Positions 24,566 to 32,497 of a stretch of DNA of 64,000 nucleotides are shown piece by piece (the first letter of the stretch is position 1; the number at the start of each line of letters is the position of its first letter). The stretch is taken from positions 1 to 64,000 of the forward strand of contig CAZQSK010000003.1 of the NCBI GenBank assembly GCA_964596245.1, read 5' to 3'. The translations under genes and the position numbers were made by a program. The stretch comes from RHKK01 sp964596245 (GTDB lineage: Bacteria; Patescibacteriota; Patescibacteriia; 2-12-FULL-60-25). The notes under the pieces were generated by a model that saw only the letters and a list, made by a program, of their open reading frames with translations, was not told the origin of the DNA and did no database searches.

Positions 24566-25828
24566 CTACATTTCCACTTCCGCGATCTCAAGTAAACGGT
24601 TGTATTTTTCCACGCGTTCCGAGCGTGAGAGCGAGCCGGTTTTGATGTATTCCGAGCCGCAGGCCACGGCCAAATCCGCAATAAAGGTATCGGACGTTTC
24701 GCCGGAGCGATGCGAGATGCTGGTTTTGAAGCCATGCTTATGCGCGAGGATGATGGCGTCCACGGTTTCCGTCAGCGTACCGATTTGGTTGGGCTTGATG
24801 AGAATCGCATTGGCCGATTTTTCATCAATACCACGCTGAAGACGCTTGATGTTGGTCACGAAGTGGTCGTCACCGACAATCGCGGACTTTTTCTTGAGCT
24901 TCGGCAAGGCCTTGGACCAGGCATGCCAATCATCTTCCGAAAACGGATCTTCAATCGATTCAAACGGAAAATCTTTTTGCCATTGCTGATAGCGCTCCAT
25001 CAATTCATCCGAGGTATAGGTGTGGCCTTCGGTTTTCATGCGATACAGCTCGGCTTTTGCGTCGTAGAACTCCGAAGCAGCCACGTCGGTCGCAAGAGCA
25101 ATTTCGGTTCCTGGCTTGTAGCCTGCGGCTTTAATAGCGCGCACCAAAAGTGTGAAGGCGTTTTCTGCTGCCCCAAGTTTCGGAGCAAATCCGCCCTCAT
25201 CACCAACGGTTGTTGTAAAGCCTTCAGCCTTCAAAATCTTAGCGAGCGCATGGAAGACTTCCGAGCCTGCACGAATGCGATCGGCAAAGGCGCGCTGCTT
25301 CGGCACAATCATGCATTCCTGAATATCCAACGACCAATTCGCATGCGCACCACCATTCAACACGTTCATGGTTGCGATCGGCATGCGGGCCGCACGATCA
25401 AAGTTGAATGTTTTGCGTAGCGACTGCCAAAGGGGAATACCGCGCTGCTTAGCCAGAGCTTCGGCGATCGCCAAAGACACGGCGAGCGTGGCATTTGCAC
25501 CGAGTTTCGATTTGTTCGGCGTTCCATCCAAATCCAACATCATCTGATCCAGCTCGCGATGCTTTGCGGCGTCTTTGCCATGCAATTTCGGGGCAATGAG
25601 CTTGTTGATATTGTTCACCGCCTTTTTCACGCCCTGTCCGCCATAGCGCTTCTTGTCGCCATCACGAAGCTCAAGCGCTTCATGCGAGCCCGTAGAGGCG
25701 CCCGAAGGCACCTTTGCTTCCGCGCTGGCGCCGCCCGAAAGAGTCACTCGGCAGGCGACGGTCGGATTGCCGCGAGAGTCTAAGACTTCGCGACCAAAGA
25801 TCGATTTTATTTTTGTTCCTCCGAACAT
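24566..25828 (-). CDS. eno: Enolase
   Basis: The 420-residue glycolytic enzyme begins IKSIFGREVLDSRGNPTV and has GAHANWSLDIQECMI, SIEDPFSEDDW, ILIKPNQIGTLTET, and SHRSGETSDTFIADLAVA. It interconverts 2-phosphoglycerate and phosphoenolpyruvate. It lies in a minus-strand run with the SIMPL and GNAT genes. Confidence 0.97.
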   Translation of the reverse strand: MFGGTKIKSIFGREVLDSRGNPTVACRVTLSGGASAEAKVPSGASTGSHEALELRDGDKKRYGGQGVKKAVNNINKLIAPKLHGKDAAKHRELDQMMLDLDGTPNKSKLGANATLAVSLAIAEALAKQRGIPLWQSLRKTFNFDRAARMPIATMNVLNGGAHANWSLDIQECMIVPKQRAFADRIRAGSEVFHALAKILKAEGFTTTVGDEGGFAPKLGAAENAFTLLVRAIKAAGYKPGTEIALATDVAASEFYDAKAELYRMKTEGHTYTSDELMERYQQWQKDFPFESIEDPFSEDDWHAWSKALPKLKKKSAIVGDDHFVTNIKRLQRGIDEKSANAILIKPNQIGTLTETVDAIILAHKHGFKTSISHRSGETSDTFIADLAVACGSEYIKTGSLSRSERVEKYNRLLEIAEVEM

Positions 25829-25833
25829 ATTTT

Positions 25834-26589
25834 TTAGCGGATTTCGAACGTGACTGACACGCGTGACTCAACATCCAATGAGCCCGGCTGCACATCAGGA
25901 ACGGCTTTTTGGTTGGCAACATCGGCGCGATAGAGCATCGGTGACGGAGCTCCTCCGTTCGAGGATTCCGAGAACGTCGTGATACGCACGACGCGCAAGC
26001 CCAACATGTCGGCCAATTCTTCTGCCTTGGCCTGGGCATCATCGATGGCCTCCTTACGAGCTTCGCGCTGCAATTGGCTCGGATCATCAATCGTGAACGT
26101 GACACCGTTTACCTGGTTCGCGCCCAATTCACCGGCTTTGCCAAGAACGGCGCCAACTTGCGAGAGATTGCGTACCTTTACCGACACGCTCTGCGAAACC
26201 GTGTAGCCCGTTACCACCGGATTTCCGTTCGTGTAATCAAACTTCGGCGAGATGTTGTAATTCGCCGTCTGCAAATCATCGCTCGAGATACCCATCTGCT
26301 TCATGGCCTCGATGATGGCATTCACTTTGTTGGTATTTGCTTCCTGGACAGTCGGAACTTCGCGGCCTTCGGAATAGAGTCCGAGGCTGACTTCGGCGAG
26401 CGTCGGTTTGCCCGAGACTTTGCCATAGCCTTCAACGCTGAACGTGTTCGGTACGCGCGGGGCATAGCCAACCTGTTGCGTTTCAGCTAAACCCTTTACG
26501 GCCTGTACGGCCAGGAAAAGAGTGAGCACGATCGTGGCCGCCACCGCAGCACGGTTGAACCAGACATTGTCCTTTGGAAGAGGGGGCAT
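25834..26589 (-). CDS. SIMPL-domain (DUF541) membrane-anchored protein
   Basis: The 251-residue protein has an N-terminal membrane helix (VAATIVLTLFLAVQAVKGLA) and a SIMPL domain: FSVEGYGKVSGKPTLAEVSLGLYSEG, then IEAMKQMGISSDDLQTANYNISPKFDY, and a C-terminal VESRVSVTFEIR. The role is not well known; the domain faces outward. It precedes eno by five bases. Confidence 0.88.
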   Translation of the reverse strand: MPPLPKDNVWFNRAAVAATIVLTLFLAVQAVKGLAETQQVGYAPRVPNTFSVEGYGKVSGKPTLAEVSLGLYSEGREVPTVQEANTNKVNAIIEAMKQMGISSDDLQTANYNISPKFDYTNGNPVVTGYTVSQSVSVKVRNLSQVGAVLGKAGELGANQVNGVTFTIDDPSQLQREARKEAIDDAQAKAEELADMLGLRVVRITTFSESSNGGAPSPMLYRADVANQKAVPDVQPGSLDVESRVSVTFEIR

Positions 26590-26601
26590 ATGAGAAGTGT
26601 G

Positions 26602-26784
26602 TTATTTAGAAGTGTCGGAGGAGTGGAGCCGCGCTTCAATGGCCTCGATATGTTTTTGATCGAGTTGCGCCAAGAGTTCGCTTACGGTTAAGCGATGCTC
26701 ATGCGCAATGGTGCGTAGCGCGGCTTCGAATGATTCGTACGCGCGCTTGATTTCCTCCTTAGCTTCTGGTTTAAGTTCCGTCAT
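26602..26784 (-). CDS. Small hypothetical helical protein
   Basis: The 60-residue protein is charged and wholly helical (KEEIKRAYESFEAALRTIAHEH). A TATCAT -10-like box lies 12 bases upstream on the minus strand. It heads the SIMPL-eno-GNAT run. Confidence 0.6.
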   Translation of the reverse strand: MTELKPEAKEEIKRAYESFEAALRTIAHEHRLTVSELLAQLDQKHIEAIEARLHSSDTSK

Positions 26785-26818
26785 ACGAACGTTCGCATGA
26801 TACCATTTTTTCCCGCGT

Positions 26819-28141
26819 ATGCCGACCTATTCCATCACCACCTACGGATGTCAGATGAACAAGAACGATAGCGAACGTATCGCTGGTCTTTTGTCTTCGC
26901 TAGGGTTTAATGAAACGCCGGATGAATCGCAGGCCGATTTGATCGTCGTGAATACTTGTTCGGTGCGCCAATCAGCCGAAGATCGTGTGTATGGTTCGCA
27001 AGAAAAATATCTTGAATACAAGAAGACAAAGCCGGAAATGATCGTGGCAGTCACGGGTTGCATGCCCGGCCGCGACAAAGCAAAAGCCTTCCGCCAGCGT
27101 TTGCCGGCAACCGATCTTTATTTTCCGACGCCAGACATGGTGCATTTGCCGCGCTGGATTTCCGAGCTTCGTCCTGAGTTGGTGAATTCCGGCGAGCAGC
27201 AGGCCGATTATCTTAAAGTTCATCCGTTGCGTGTTGAAACATCGCAAGCATTTTTGACCATTCAAACTGGCTGCAACAAGTTTTGTACGTATTGCGTTGT
27301 TCCGTATGCGCGTGGTTTGGAGCGCAATCGTCCCGCAGCCGACATTCTGAATGAAGCGCGTGAGTTGATTGCGCATGGCGTGATCGAAATCACCTTGCTT
27401 GGTCAAACAGTGAACTCATATCGCGCGGCTGATCCTGAGACGTTTTCCAAAGAAAATCCATTCAAAGATCATTTTGCTGCGCTTTTGTGGGAATTGAATC
27501 AACTTCCGGGCTTGCAGCGTTTGCATTGGACGGCCGCGCATCCGCTTTCCATGACCGATGAAGTGATTGCCGCACTCGCGCTTCCAAAACAGGTGAATTA
27601 TCTTCACCTTCCCGTGCAGTCGGGGAGTGATGAGGTGTTGCGTCGCATGAATCGCAAATATAATCGCGAACAATTCATGATAGCCATCAACAAAGTGAAG
27701 GCGGCTCGTCCCGGTATTGCACTTGGTTCGGATATTATTGTCGGATTTCCCGGCGAAACACGCGAACAATTCAACGAAACGCTTTCGCTGTACGAAGAAG
27801 TTGGTTTTGACATCTCCTACAACGCGCAATATTCACCGCGCTCGGGAACGCTTGGCATCAAATTGTATACGGACGATATCTCCAAAGAAGAAAAACGCGA
27901 TCGCTGGGATGAGTTGCAATCGCTGATGGAAAAAATTTCGCTGACCAAGAATCAGGCATTCATCGGAAAAACGGTTTCGGTACTCGTCGACAAAGTTGAT
28001 AATGGATATGCGAGCGGTCAATCACACGAAATGAAATTGACGCGTTTTAAATGCTCTGATGCATCAGTGCTTGGACGCATCGTTCCGGTATCCGTCACGC
28101 TGGCCAAGTCCTGGGTTTTGGAAGGTGAAATCATCGCTTGA
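26819..28141 (+). CDS. miaB: tRNA-2-methylthio-N6-dimethylallyladenosine synthase
   Basis: The 440-residue methylthiotransferase has an N-terminal cluster with C11, C47 and C81, the radical SAM motif C152-x3-C156-x2-C159 in TGCNKFCTYCVVPYARG, and a C-terminal TRAM domain. It modifies A37 of tRNAs already prenylated by MiaA, whose gene follows after 33 bases. Confidence 0.96.
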   Translation: MPTYSITTYGCQMNKNDSERIAGLLSSLGFNETPDESQADLIVVNTCSVRQSAEDRVYGSQEKYLEYKKTKPEMIVAVTGCMPGRDKAKAFRQRLPATDLYFPTPDMVHLPRWISELRPELVNSGEQQADYLKVHPLRVETSQAFLTIQTGCNKFCTYCVVPYARGLERNRPAADILNEARELIAHGVIEITLLGQTVNSYRAADPETFSKENPFKDHFAALLWELNQLPGLQRLHWTAAHPLSMTDEVIAALALPKQVNYLHLPVQSGSDEVLRRMNRKYNREQFMIAINKVKAARPGIALGSDIIVGFPGETREQFNETLSLYEEVGFDISYNAQYSPRSGTLGIKLYTDDISKEEKRDRWDELQSLMEKISLTKNQAFIGKTVSVLVDKVDNGYASGQSHEMKLTRFKCSDASVLGRIVPVSVTLAKSWVLEGEIIA

Positions 28142-28166
28142 CCAGGAACCATTTTTTAGGTAAACT
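28138..28166 (+). promoter_or_regulatory. Promoter of miaA
   Basis: TTGACC (28138-28143), a 17-bp spacer and TAAACT (28161-28166), eight bases before the ATG. This is close to leaderless; the TTGACC overlaps the miaB stop codon. Confidence 0.7.
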
Positions 28167-28174
28167 GGAGGCTA

Positions 28175-29170
28175 ATGAAGGTTAAAGAAACGTCCCAACG
28201 CCGCCCCGGGTCACGAGGCCCGGTGGGTACGAAACGCGCTCTACCGCGCGTTTTATGTATCGTTGGGCCGACGTCCTCTGGCAAAACGTTGCTAGGAATA
28301 CAGCTTGCGAAGCGTTTTAAGGGAGAGATCATTAATGCCGACGCGCGTCAGGTTTTTCAGACGTTTGATATCGGAACAGGCAAGCCAATGGGCGGAAAAC
28401 GCACCTCGGTTGGTGCTCGAAAGATGTACCTGTTTGAGGGTGTGCCGCATTACCTGATGGACTTCCTTCCGCCGACCGAGACCATGACCGTGGCCGAGTG
28501 GCAGGAGAAGGCTCTCACTGCGGTAAAGGGAATCACCAAGCGAAAAAAATTGCCGATTGTCGTTGGGGGTACAGGACTCTACATCCAAACCCTCGTCGAT
28601 AATTATGTTATTCCGCAAGTTCCGCCGCAGCCAGAGTTCCGCAAGGCCATGGAAACGAAAAGTTTGCCCGAGTTGGTGAAGTTGCTCATTCGTGTTGATC
28701 CGGACGCCGAGCGTCTCGTTGATTTGAAAAATCCTCGTCGTGTCTTGCGCGCGCTTGAAGTCACAACGTTCACCGGTAAACCATTCACGCACCAAAAGTC
28801 CGCCGCCAAACCCGTGATCGATCCGTTCATGATCGCCATCAAGCGTGAGCGCGATGAATTGCGCGAGCGCATCAGTCTTGCGGTTGAAGCGTATGTTGAA
28901 GCGGGTTGGCTCGATGAGATTCGCCGCGTACGCAAAATGGGCATTCCGTGGGATGCGCCGGCCATGACTTCGATCGGCTATCGCGAGCTTGGCGCCTATA
29001 TCCGCGGCGAATGTTCACTCGATGAAGCTGTGCGCAAAACAAAGGAAGCAACGTGGCAGTACGCGAAACGACAACTGACGTGGTTCAAGCGTGACCAGCG
29101 CATTCACTGGGTGAAAGACGAAGAAGAGGCCGAGAAGCTTGTGAAGAAATGGTTGGCGAAGAAGCGCTAG
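28175..29170 (+). CDS. miaA: tRNA dimethylallyltransferase
   Basis: The 331-residue enzyme transfers dimethylallyl to A37 of tRNA. The P-loop GPTSSGKT is at residues 31-38, followed by IINADARQVFQTFDIGTGKP and VVGGTGLYIQTLVDN. It carries about 24 extra basic residues at the N-terminus compared with usual MiaA. Its end overlaps the convergent small gene by four bases. Confidence 0.95.
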   Translation: MKVKETSQRRPGSRGPVGTKRALPRVLCIVGPTSSGKTLLGIQLAKRFKGEIINADARQVFQTFDIGTGKPMGGKRTSVGARKMYLFEGVPHYLMDFLPPTETMTVAEWQEKALTAVKGITKRKKLPIVVGGTGLYIQTLVDNYVIPQVPPQPEFRKAMETKSLPELVKLLIRVDPDAERLVDLKNPRRVLRALEVTTFTGKPFTHQKSAAKPVIDPFMIAIKRERDELRERISLAVEAYVEAGWLDEIRRVRKMGIPWDAPAMTSIGYRELGAYIRGECSLDEAVRKTKEATWQYAKRQLTWFKRDQRIHWVKDEEEAEKLVKKWLAKKR

Positions 29171-29610
29171 CGCTGCGCTTGGGTTTTATACGTCCACACA
29201 TTAAAAAATGCTGTTTTTGAATCTTCATCGGCGGCTCCGCCGCCATGTTCGGAAATCCAAGGTGTGCCAAATTCATCCGTCAGTCTGAGTGTGATTGAAA
29301 ATTCTTTTTTATTTGCGGTTTCAAAACCAATCGGCATGAAATAACTTGAGTCACCGGTTTTTGCGGCGATTTGGCGTGGAGGAGAGTAGCGCGTTTCTTG
29401 TCCGTCTATGTTGATGGAGTGGATATACACATTTGATCCACCGGTATTGATGAATTTCACGCCCGCGCCCTCGGGCACCGCGCTGACTGAGACGTAATCC
29501 TCCAAGCGTGCGAGTCGATCATTTACCACGCCTTGGGCAAAGGCGAAGTAGGACGCGGCCACCAGCGTCACGATCTGCAAAGACAGAGAAACCCATTCAA
29601 AGCGGGACAT
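29167..29610 (-). CDS. Hypothetical membrane-anchored protein
   Basis: The 147-residue protein has one N-terminal membrane helix (LSLQIVTLVAASYFAFAQG) and a beta-rich outside part. No family recognised. TAATCT lies nine bases before the ATG on the minus strand, again a near-leaderless promoter. Codon use is native. Confidence 0.65.
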   Translation of the reverse strand: MSRFEWVSLSLQIVTLVAASYFAFAQGVVNDRLARLEDYVSVSAVPEGAGVKFINTGGSNVYIHSINIDGQETRYSPPRQIAAKTGDSSYFMPIGFETANKKEFSITLRLTDEFGTPWISEHGGGAADEDSKTAFFNVWTYKTQAQR

Positions 29611-29633
29611 ATGGCAAAGAGATTAGCATGAAA

Positions 29634-29654
29634 CAAAAAAGACCCAGATGGGTC
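29634..29654 (-). terminator. Terminator after pyrH
   Basis: On the minus strand GACCC-ATCT-GGGTC is followed by TTTTTT. The TGA stop begins the hairpin. Confidence 0.85.
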
Positions 29655-30432
29655 AGGAGGGGAGGTGGACCCGCGCCTGTGACGACGGCGGTTCCATGAC
29701 GAGCGAGCCGATCGGCTCGCCCATGAGGACGCGCGTGATGTTGCCGGGCTCCTTCAGCGAGAAGATCCGGATCGGGAGCTTCTGCTTCTGGCACATCGGC
29801 CACGCTTCGCCGTCCATGACGCCGAGCTTCTCGACAGTGGCGCGGTCGTAGTCCACGAAGGGCAGGAACTCGGCGTCCGCGTGCTTCTCGGGGTCCTTGT
29901 TGAAGACGCCCTTCACGTTGGTGGCCTTGGCCAGCAGCTTCGCCCCGAGCTCGAGCGCGTAGGACGCGGCTCCTGTGTCGGTGGTGAAGAACGGCCGTCC
30001 GACGCCACCGGCGAGGATCGCCACGCGGCCCTTGCCGAGATCGCTCAGGACCTTGCCGCGGATGTAGGGCACCGCGACCTTGTTGCACTCGAGTGCCGAG
30101 TACAGCGTGGTCTTGATGTTGCACATGCGCTTCAGCATGTCCTTGAGCGTCACGCCGTTCTGGATCGTGGCCAGCATGCCGAAGTAGTCGGCTTCGGTCC
30201 TGTCCATGCCCTGGCTCGCGCCCTTCGCTCCGCGGAAGATGTTTCCTCCGCCGACCACGACCGCAATTCGGCGACGGGGATTCTGCCCCTTCACCACCGC
30301 GATCTCCTGCGCGACTCGGAGAACGGTCTCCGGATCGTACGGGAAGATCGGATGTGCCTTGTCCGGTCCTGCGAGCGCCTCGCCCGAGAGCTTCAGGACC
30401 ACGAGATCGTCTTCTTGCAACTCGTACAGCAT
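29653..30432 (-). CDS. pyrH: UMP kinase
   Basis: The 259-residue amino-acid-kinase-fold enzyme phosphorylates UMP. Diagnostic parts are VVLKLSGEALAG, VVVGGGNIFRG, DYFGMLATIQNGVTLKDML, and AILAGGVGRPFFTTDTGAA. The frame is open to 30513, but a canonical promoter (30485-30513) overlaps that stretch, so translation most likely starts at the ATG at 30432, after GAGGGAGAG. Codons are strongly GC-ending, in contrast to nearby miaA. It is one of two pyrimidine nucleotide kinases in the GC-rich set. Confidence 0.92.
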   Translation of the reverse strand: MLYELQEDDLVVLKLSGEALAGPDKAHPIFPYDPETVLRVAQEIAVVKGQNPRRRIAVVVGGGNIFRGAKGASQGMDRTEADYFGMLATIQNGVTLKDMLKRMCNIKTTLYSALECNKVAVPYIRGKVLSDLGKGRVAILAGGVGRPFFTTDTGAASYALELGAKLLAKATNVKGVFNKDPEKHADAEFLPFVDYDRATVEKLGVMDGEAWPMCQKQKLPIRIFSLKEPGNITRVLMGEPIGSLVMEPPSSQARVHLPS

Positions 30433-30484
30433 TCTCTCCCTCACTCGGTTAATGGTACGTCTCTGTTTCATCAGAGCTACAAAC

Positions 30485-30513
30485 GGATTATCAGCCCGGC
30501 TAGGCGTGGTCAA
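30485..30513 (-). promoter_or_regulatory. Promoter of pyrH
   Basis: On the minus strand TTGACC (30508-30513), a 17-bp spacer and TAATCC (30485-30490). The predicted leader is about 45 nt. Confidence 0.75.
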
Positions 30514-30533
30514 TGACTCGTTTGACGCTACGC

Positions 30534-30556
30534 GTTACGTGCTACATGCTACGTGG
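30534..30556 (+). repeat. Inverted repeat, left copy, before the EVE gene
   Basis: GTTACGTGCTAC-ATGC-TACGTGG matches the reverse complement of 30964-30986 at 21 of 23 positions. It consists of three imperfect ACGTG-containing units. Confidence 0.8.
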
Positions 30557-30560
30557 CAAT

Positions 30561-30971
30561 ATGTCTTATTGGCTCGTCAAATCGGATCCTTCGGAATACT
30601 CCTGGCAGGATCTTGTGCGCGATGGCGAGGCCGAATGGACCGGCATCCGCAATTTTGGAGCGCGTAATAATTTGAACGCGATGAAAGTCGGTGATGGGGT
30701 ACTTGTGTACCACTCACAAGAAGACAAGGAGATTGTCGGTATCGCCGAAGTGGTGCGTGAAGCGCAGCCCGATAAGACGGCCGAGGAAGGGAAGTGGGTT
30801 TCGGTAAAGTTGAAGGCTGTAAAGCCTGTCGGACGCGGTTTGAGTTTGGAAGAGATTCGCAACACGCCTGGCCTTTCCATCATGCCCTTGGTCGAGCAGC
30901 CGCGCTTGTCGGTGAGCCCTGTTACCGAAGCGCAGTGGCAGGCCATCATGAAATACACAAAAACCACGTAA
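30561..30971 (+). CDS. EVE-domain protein
   Basis: The 136-residue protein is a single EVE domain: YWLVKSDPSEYSWQDLV, TGIRNFGARNNLNAMKVGDGVLVYHS, VGIAEVVREAQPD. EVE domains (PUA-like fold) bind modified bases in DNA or RNA, and small bacterial ones are thought to act in defence or RNA-modification sensing. The gene is bounded on both sides by an inverted repeat, and its stop codon lies in the right copy. The next gene begins immediately after that repeat. Confidence 0.88.
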   Translation: MSYWLVKSDPSEYSWQDLVRDGEAEWTGIRNFGARNNLNAMKVGDGVLVYHSQEDKEIVGIAEVVREAQPDKTAEEGKWVSVKLKAVKPVGRGLSLEEIRNTPGLSIMPLVEQPRLSVSPVTEAQWQAIMKYTKTT

Positions 30972-30986
30972 CACGTAGCACGTAAC
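30964..30986 (+). repeat. Inverted repeat, right copy, after the EVE gene
   Basis: Reverse-complement partner of 30534-30556. It contains the EVE stop codon and ends one base before the ATG of the nucleotidyltransferase gene. Confidence 0.8.
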
Positions 30987-31691
30987 ATGATCAAAAGGGC
31001 GATTATTTTGGCCGGTGGTGAGGGGACTCGTTTGCGTCCCATCACGCTTGAAATTCCAAAACCACTCGTGCCGGTGCAAGGAAAACCGATTCTTACTTGG
31101 CAGGCGCGTTGGTTTGCGCGTCATGGTGTGGAGCGCATCACGATTGTCGCGCCCAAAAAATGGGCCGAGGCATTTCAAACATGGGCCAAAGATATTCCGG
31201 GCGCCGAAGTGTGGGTTGAACCGGATGCGATGGGGACGCTTGGCGCGCTTGTGCATCATCTTGGGGCAGATTTGGGAAATGATCCCGTGTTTGTGACCAA
31301 TGGTGATGAGCTGAAGGGTCTAGATTTGAAAACGTTATCTGAATTTCATGCTGCGCATCGTCCTGCTGCGACCGTTGCGCTGATCCGTGTTCCAAATCCA
31401 TCAGACTACGGCGTCGCGGAGATGGACGGACAACGCATCAAGCGTTTTCATGAAAAGCCGGCCCTGCCTCCGTCAACACTCATTTCATCCGGGTTGTATG
31501 TGTTGGAGCCGTCGGTGCTTTCCGAGATTGATAAAAGCAAATTGTTTTTGATGTTTGAGAAAGATCTTTTTCCGCGACTGGCCGAGGAGGGGAGATTGGG
31601 TGGCTGCGCTTTGGAAGGGCCTTGGTACGATTGCGGCACCATGGAGCGCTGGGAAAAGGCGATCAAAGAGTGGGTGGAGCCTACTTGCTAA
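30987..31691 (+). CDS. Sugar-phosphate nucleotidyltransferase (GT-A, mannose-1-phosphate guanylyltransferase-like)
   Basis: The 234-residue protein starts AIILAGGEGTRLRPITLEIPKPLVPVQGKPIL, the classic NDP-sugar pyrophosphorylase signature, and has FVTNGDELKG and FHEKPALPPSTLISSGLYVLE. The sugar and nucleotide cannot be fixed; GDP-mannose-type and glucose-1-phosphate-type enzymes are both possible. It should feed surface glycan synthesis. The start is directly next to the inverted repeat. Confidence 0.88.
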   Translation: MIKRAIILAGGEGTRLRPITLEIPKPLVPVQGKPILTWQARWFARHGVERITIVAPKKWAEAFQTWAKDIPGAEVWVEPDAMGTLGALVHHLGADLGNDPVFVTNGDELKGLDLKTLSEFHAAHRPAATVALIRVPNPSDYGVAEMDGQRIKRFHEKPALPPSTLISSGLYVLEPSVLSEIDKSKLFLMFEKDLFPRLAEEGRLGGCALEGPWYDCGTMERWEKAIKEWVEPTC

Positions 31692-31713
31692 AAGCCATTT
31701 TTTCAGGTAATCT
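31685..31713 (+). promoter_or_regulatory. Promoter of lepB
   Basis: TTGCTA (31685-31690), a 17-bp spacer and TAATCT (31708-31713). The -10 ends seven bases before the ATG, a leaderless-type arrangement. The -35 overlaps the end of the upstream gene. Confidence 0.78.
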
Positions 31714-31720
31714 GCGCTTT

Positions 31721-32335
31721 ATGCCTATAAATTGGTTCGGCCGACGGCCGGTTGTTGAAAGCGCTCCGACGACCCCGAAAGCGCGCGCCGTCGCCATGGG
31801 TTTGGAGATGCTCCAAGTCCTGGCCGTTTCCTTGGCCATCATCATCCCGGTTCGTTGGTTCTTGATCCAGCCGTTCTACGTGCAGGGAGCTAGCATGGAG
31901 CCAAATTTTTTCGATCACGAGTACCTCATCATCGATGAGCTCTCATATCGTGTGGGTGATCCGTCGCGCGGTGACGTTGTCGTCTTCCACTATCCGCAGG
32001 ACCCGAAACAGTTTTTCATTAAGCGTGTGATCGGCTTGCCGGGTGAAACGGTGGAAGTCGCGAACGGTCGCATCAAGATTTACAACGATGCACATCCGAA
32101 CGGAGCGCTGCTCGATGAAACCGTGTATCTTGATCAGGATTTCACCGCCGCTTCACAAACCGTGACACTGAAGGCCGACGAATTCTATCTGCTCGGCGAC
32201 AACCGCTCATCCAGTCTCGACTCGCGATTCTTCGGTCCGGTGAAGCGTAAGCATGTGGTCGGTCGAGTGTGGGTGCGTGGATATCCAGTGGATCGTTGGA
32301 AGCATTTTGATCGTCAAACCTACCCAAATCTGTAA
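31721..32335 (+). CDS. lepB: Signal peptidase I
   Basis: The 204-residue membrane protease cleaves signal peptides. One N-terminal membrane helix (VLAVSLAIIIPVRWFLI) precedes the catalytic Ser58 in GASMEPN and Lys101 in FFIKRVIGLPGE; the box LLGDNRSSSLDSRFFG follows. It would process the many secreted proteins in this window. The gene ends just before the assembly gap; once the duplicated flank is collapsed, hisS follows by only six bases. Confidence 0.95.
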   Translation: MPINWFGRRPVVESAPTTPKARAVAMGLEMLQVLAVSLAIIIPVRWFLIQPFYVQGASMEPNFFDHEYLIIDELSYRVGDPSRGDVVVFHYPQDPKQFFIKRVIGLPGETVEVANGRIKIYNDAHPNGALLDETVYLDQDFTAASQTVTLKADEFYLLGDNRSSSLDSRFFGPVKRKHVVGRVWVRGYPVDRWKHFDRQTYPNL

Positions 32336-32342
32336 ACTCCTA
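32288..32342 (+). repeat. 55-bp contig-end overlap, left copy
   Basis: These 55 bases are identical to 32443-32497 on the other side of the N run. They cover the lepB 3' end and the bases before hisS, and look like an unresolved k-mer overlap. Confidence 0.92.
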
Positions 32343-32442
32343 NNNNNNNNNNNNNNNNNNNNNNNNNNNNNNNNNNNNNNNNNNNNNNNNNNNNNNNNNN
32401 NNNNNNNNNNNNNNNNNNNNNNNNNNNNNNNNNNNNNNNNNN
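32343..32442. other. Assembly gap of 100 N
   Basis: A run of exactly 100 N, a placeholder length. The flanking 55-bp identity suggests that no sequence is missing. Confidence 0.98.
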
Positions 32443-32497
32443 GTGGATCGTTGGAAGCATTTTGATCGTCAAACCTACCCAAATCTGTAAACTCCTA
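32443..32497 (+). repeat. 55-bp contig-end overlap, right copy
   Basis: Exact second copy of 32288-32342. It contains a duplicated lepB 3' fragment, not a real gene. Confidence 0.92.

Noticed and set aside
32207..32482. Open frames crossing the N run
   Set aside because: They translate through unknown bases and a duplicated contig end.
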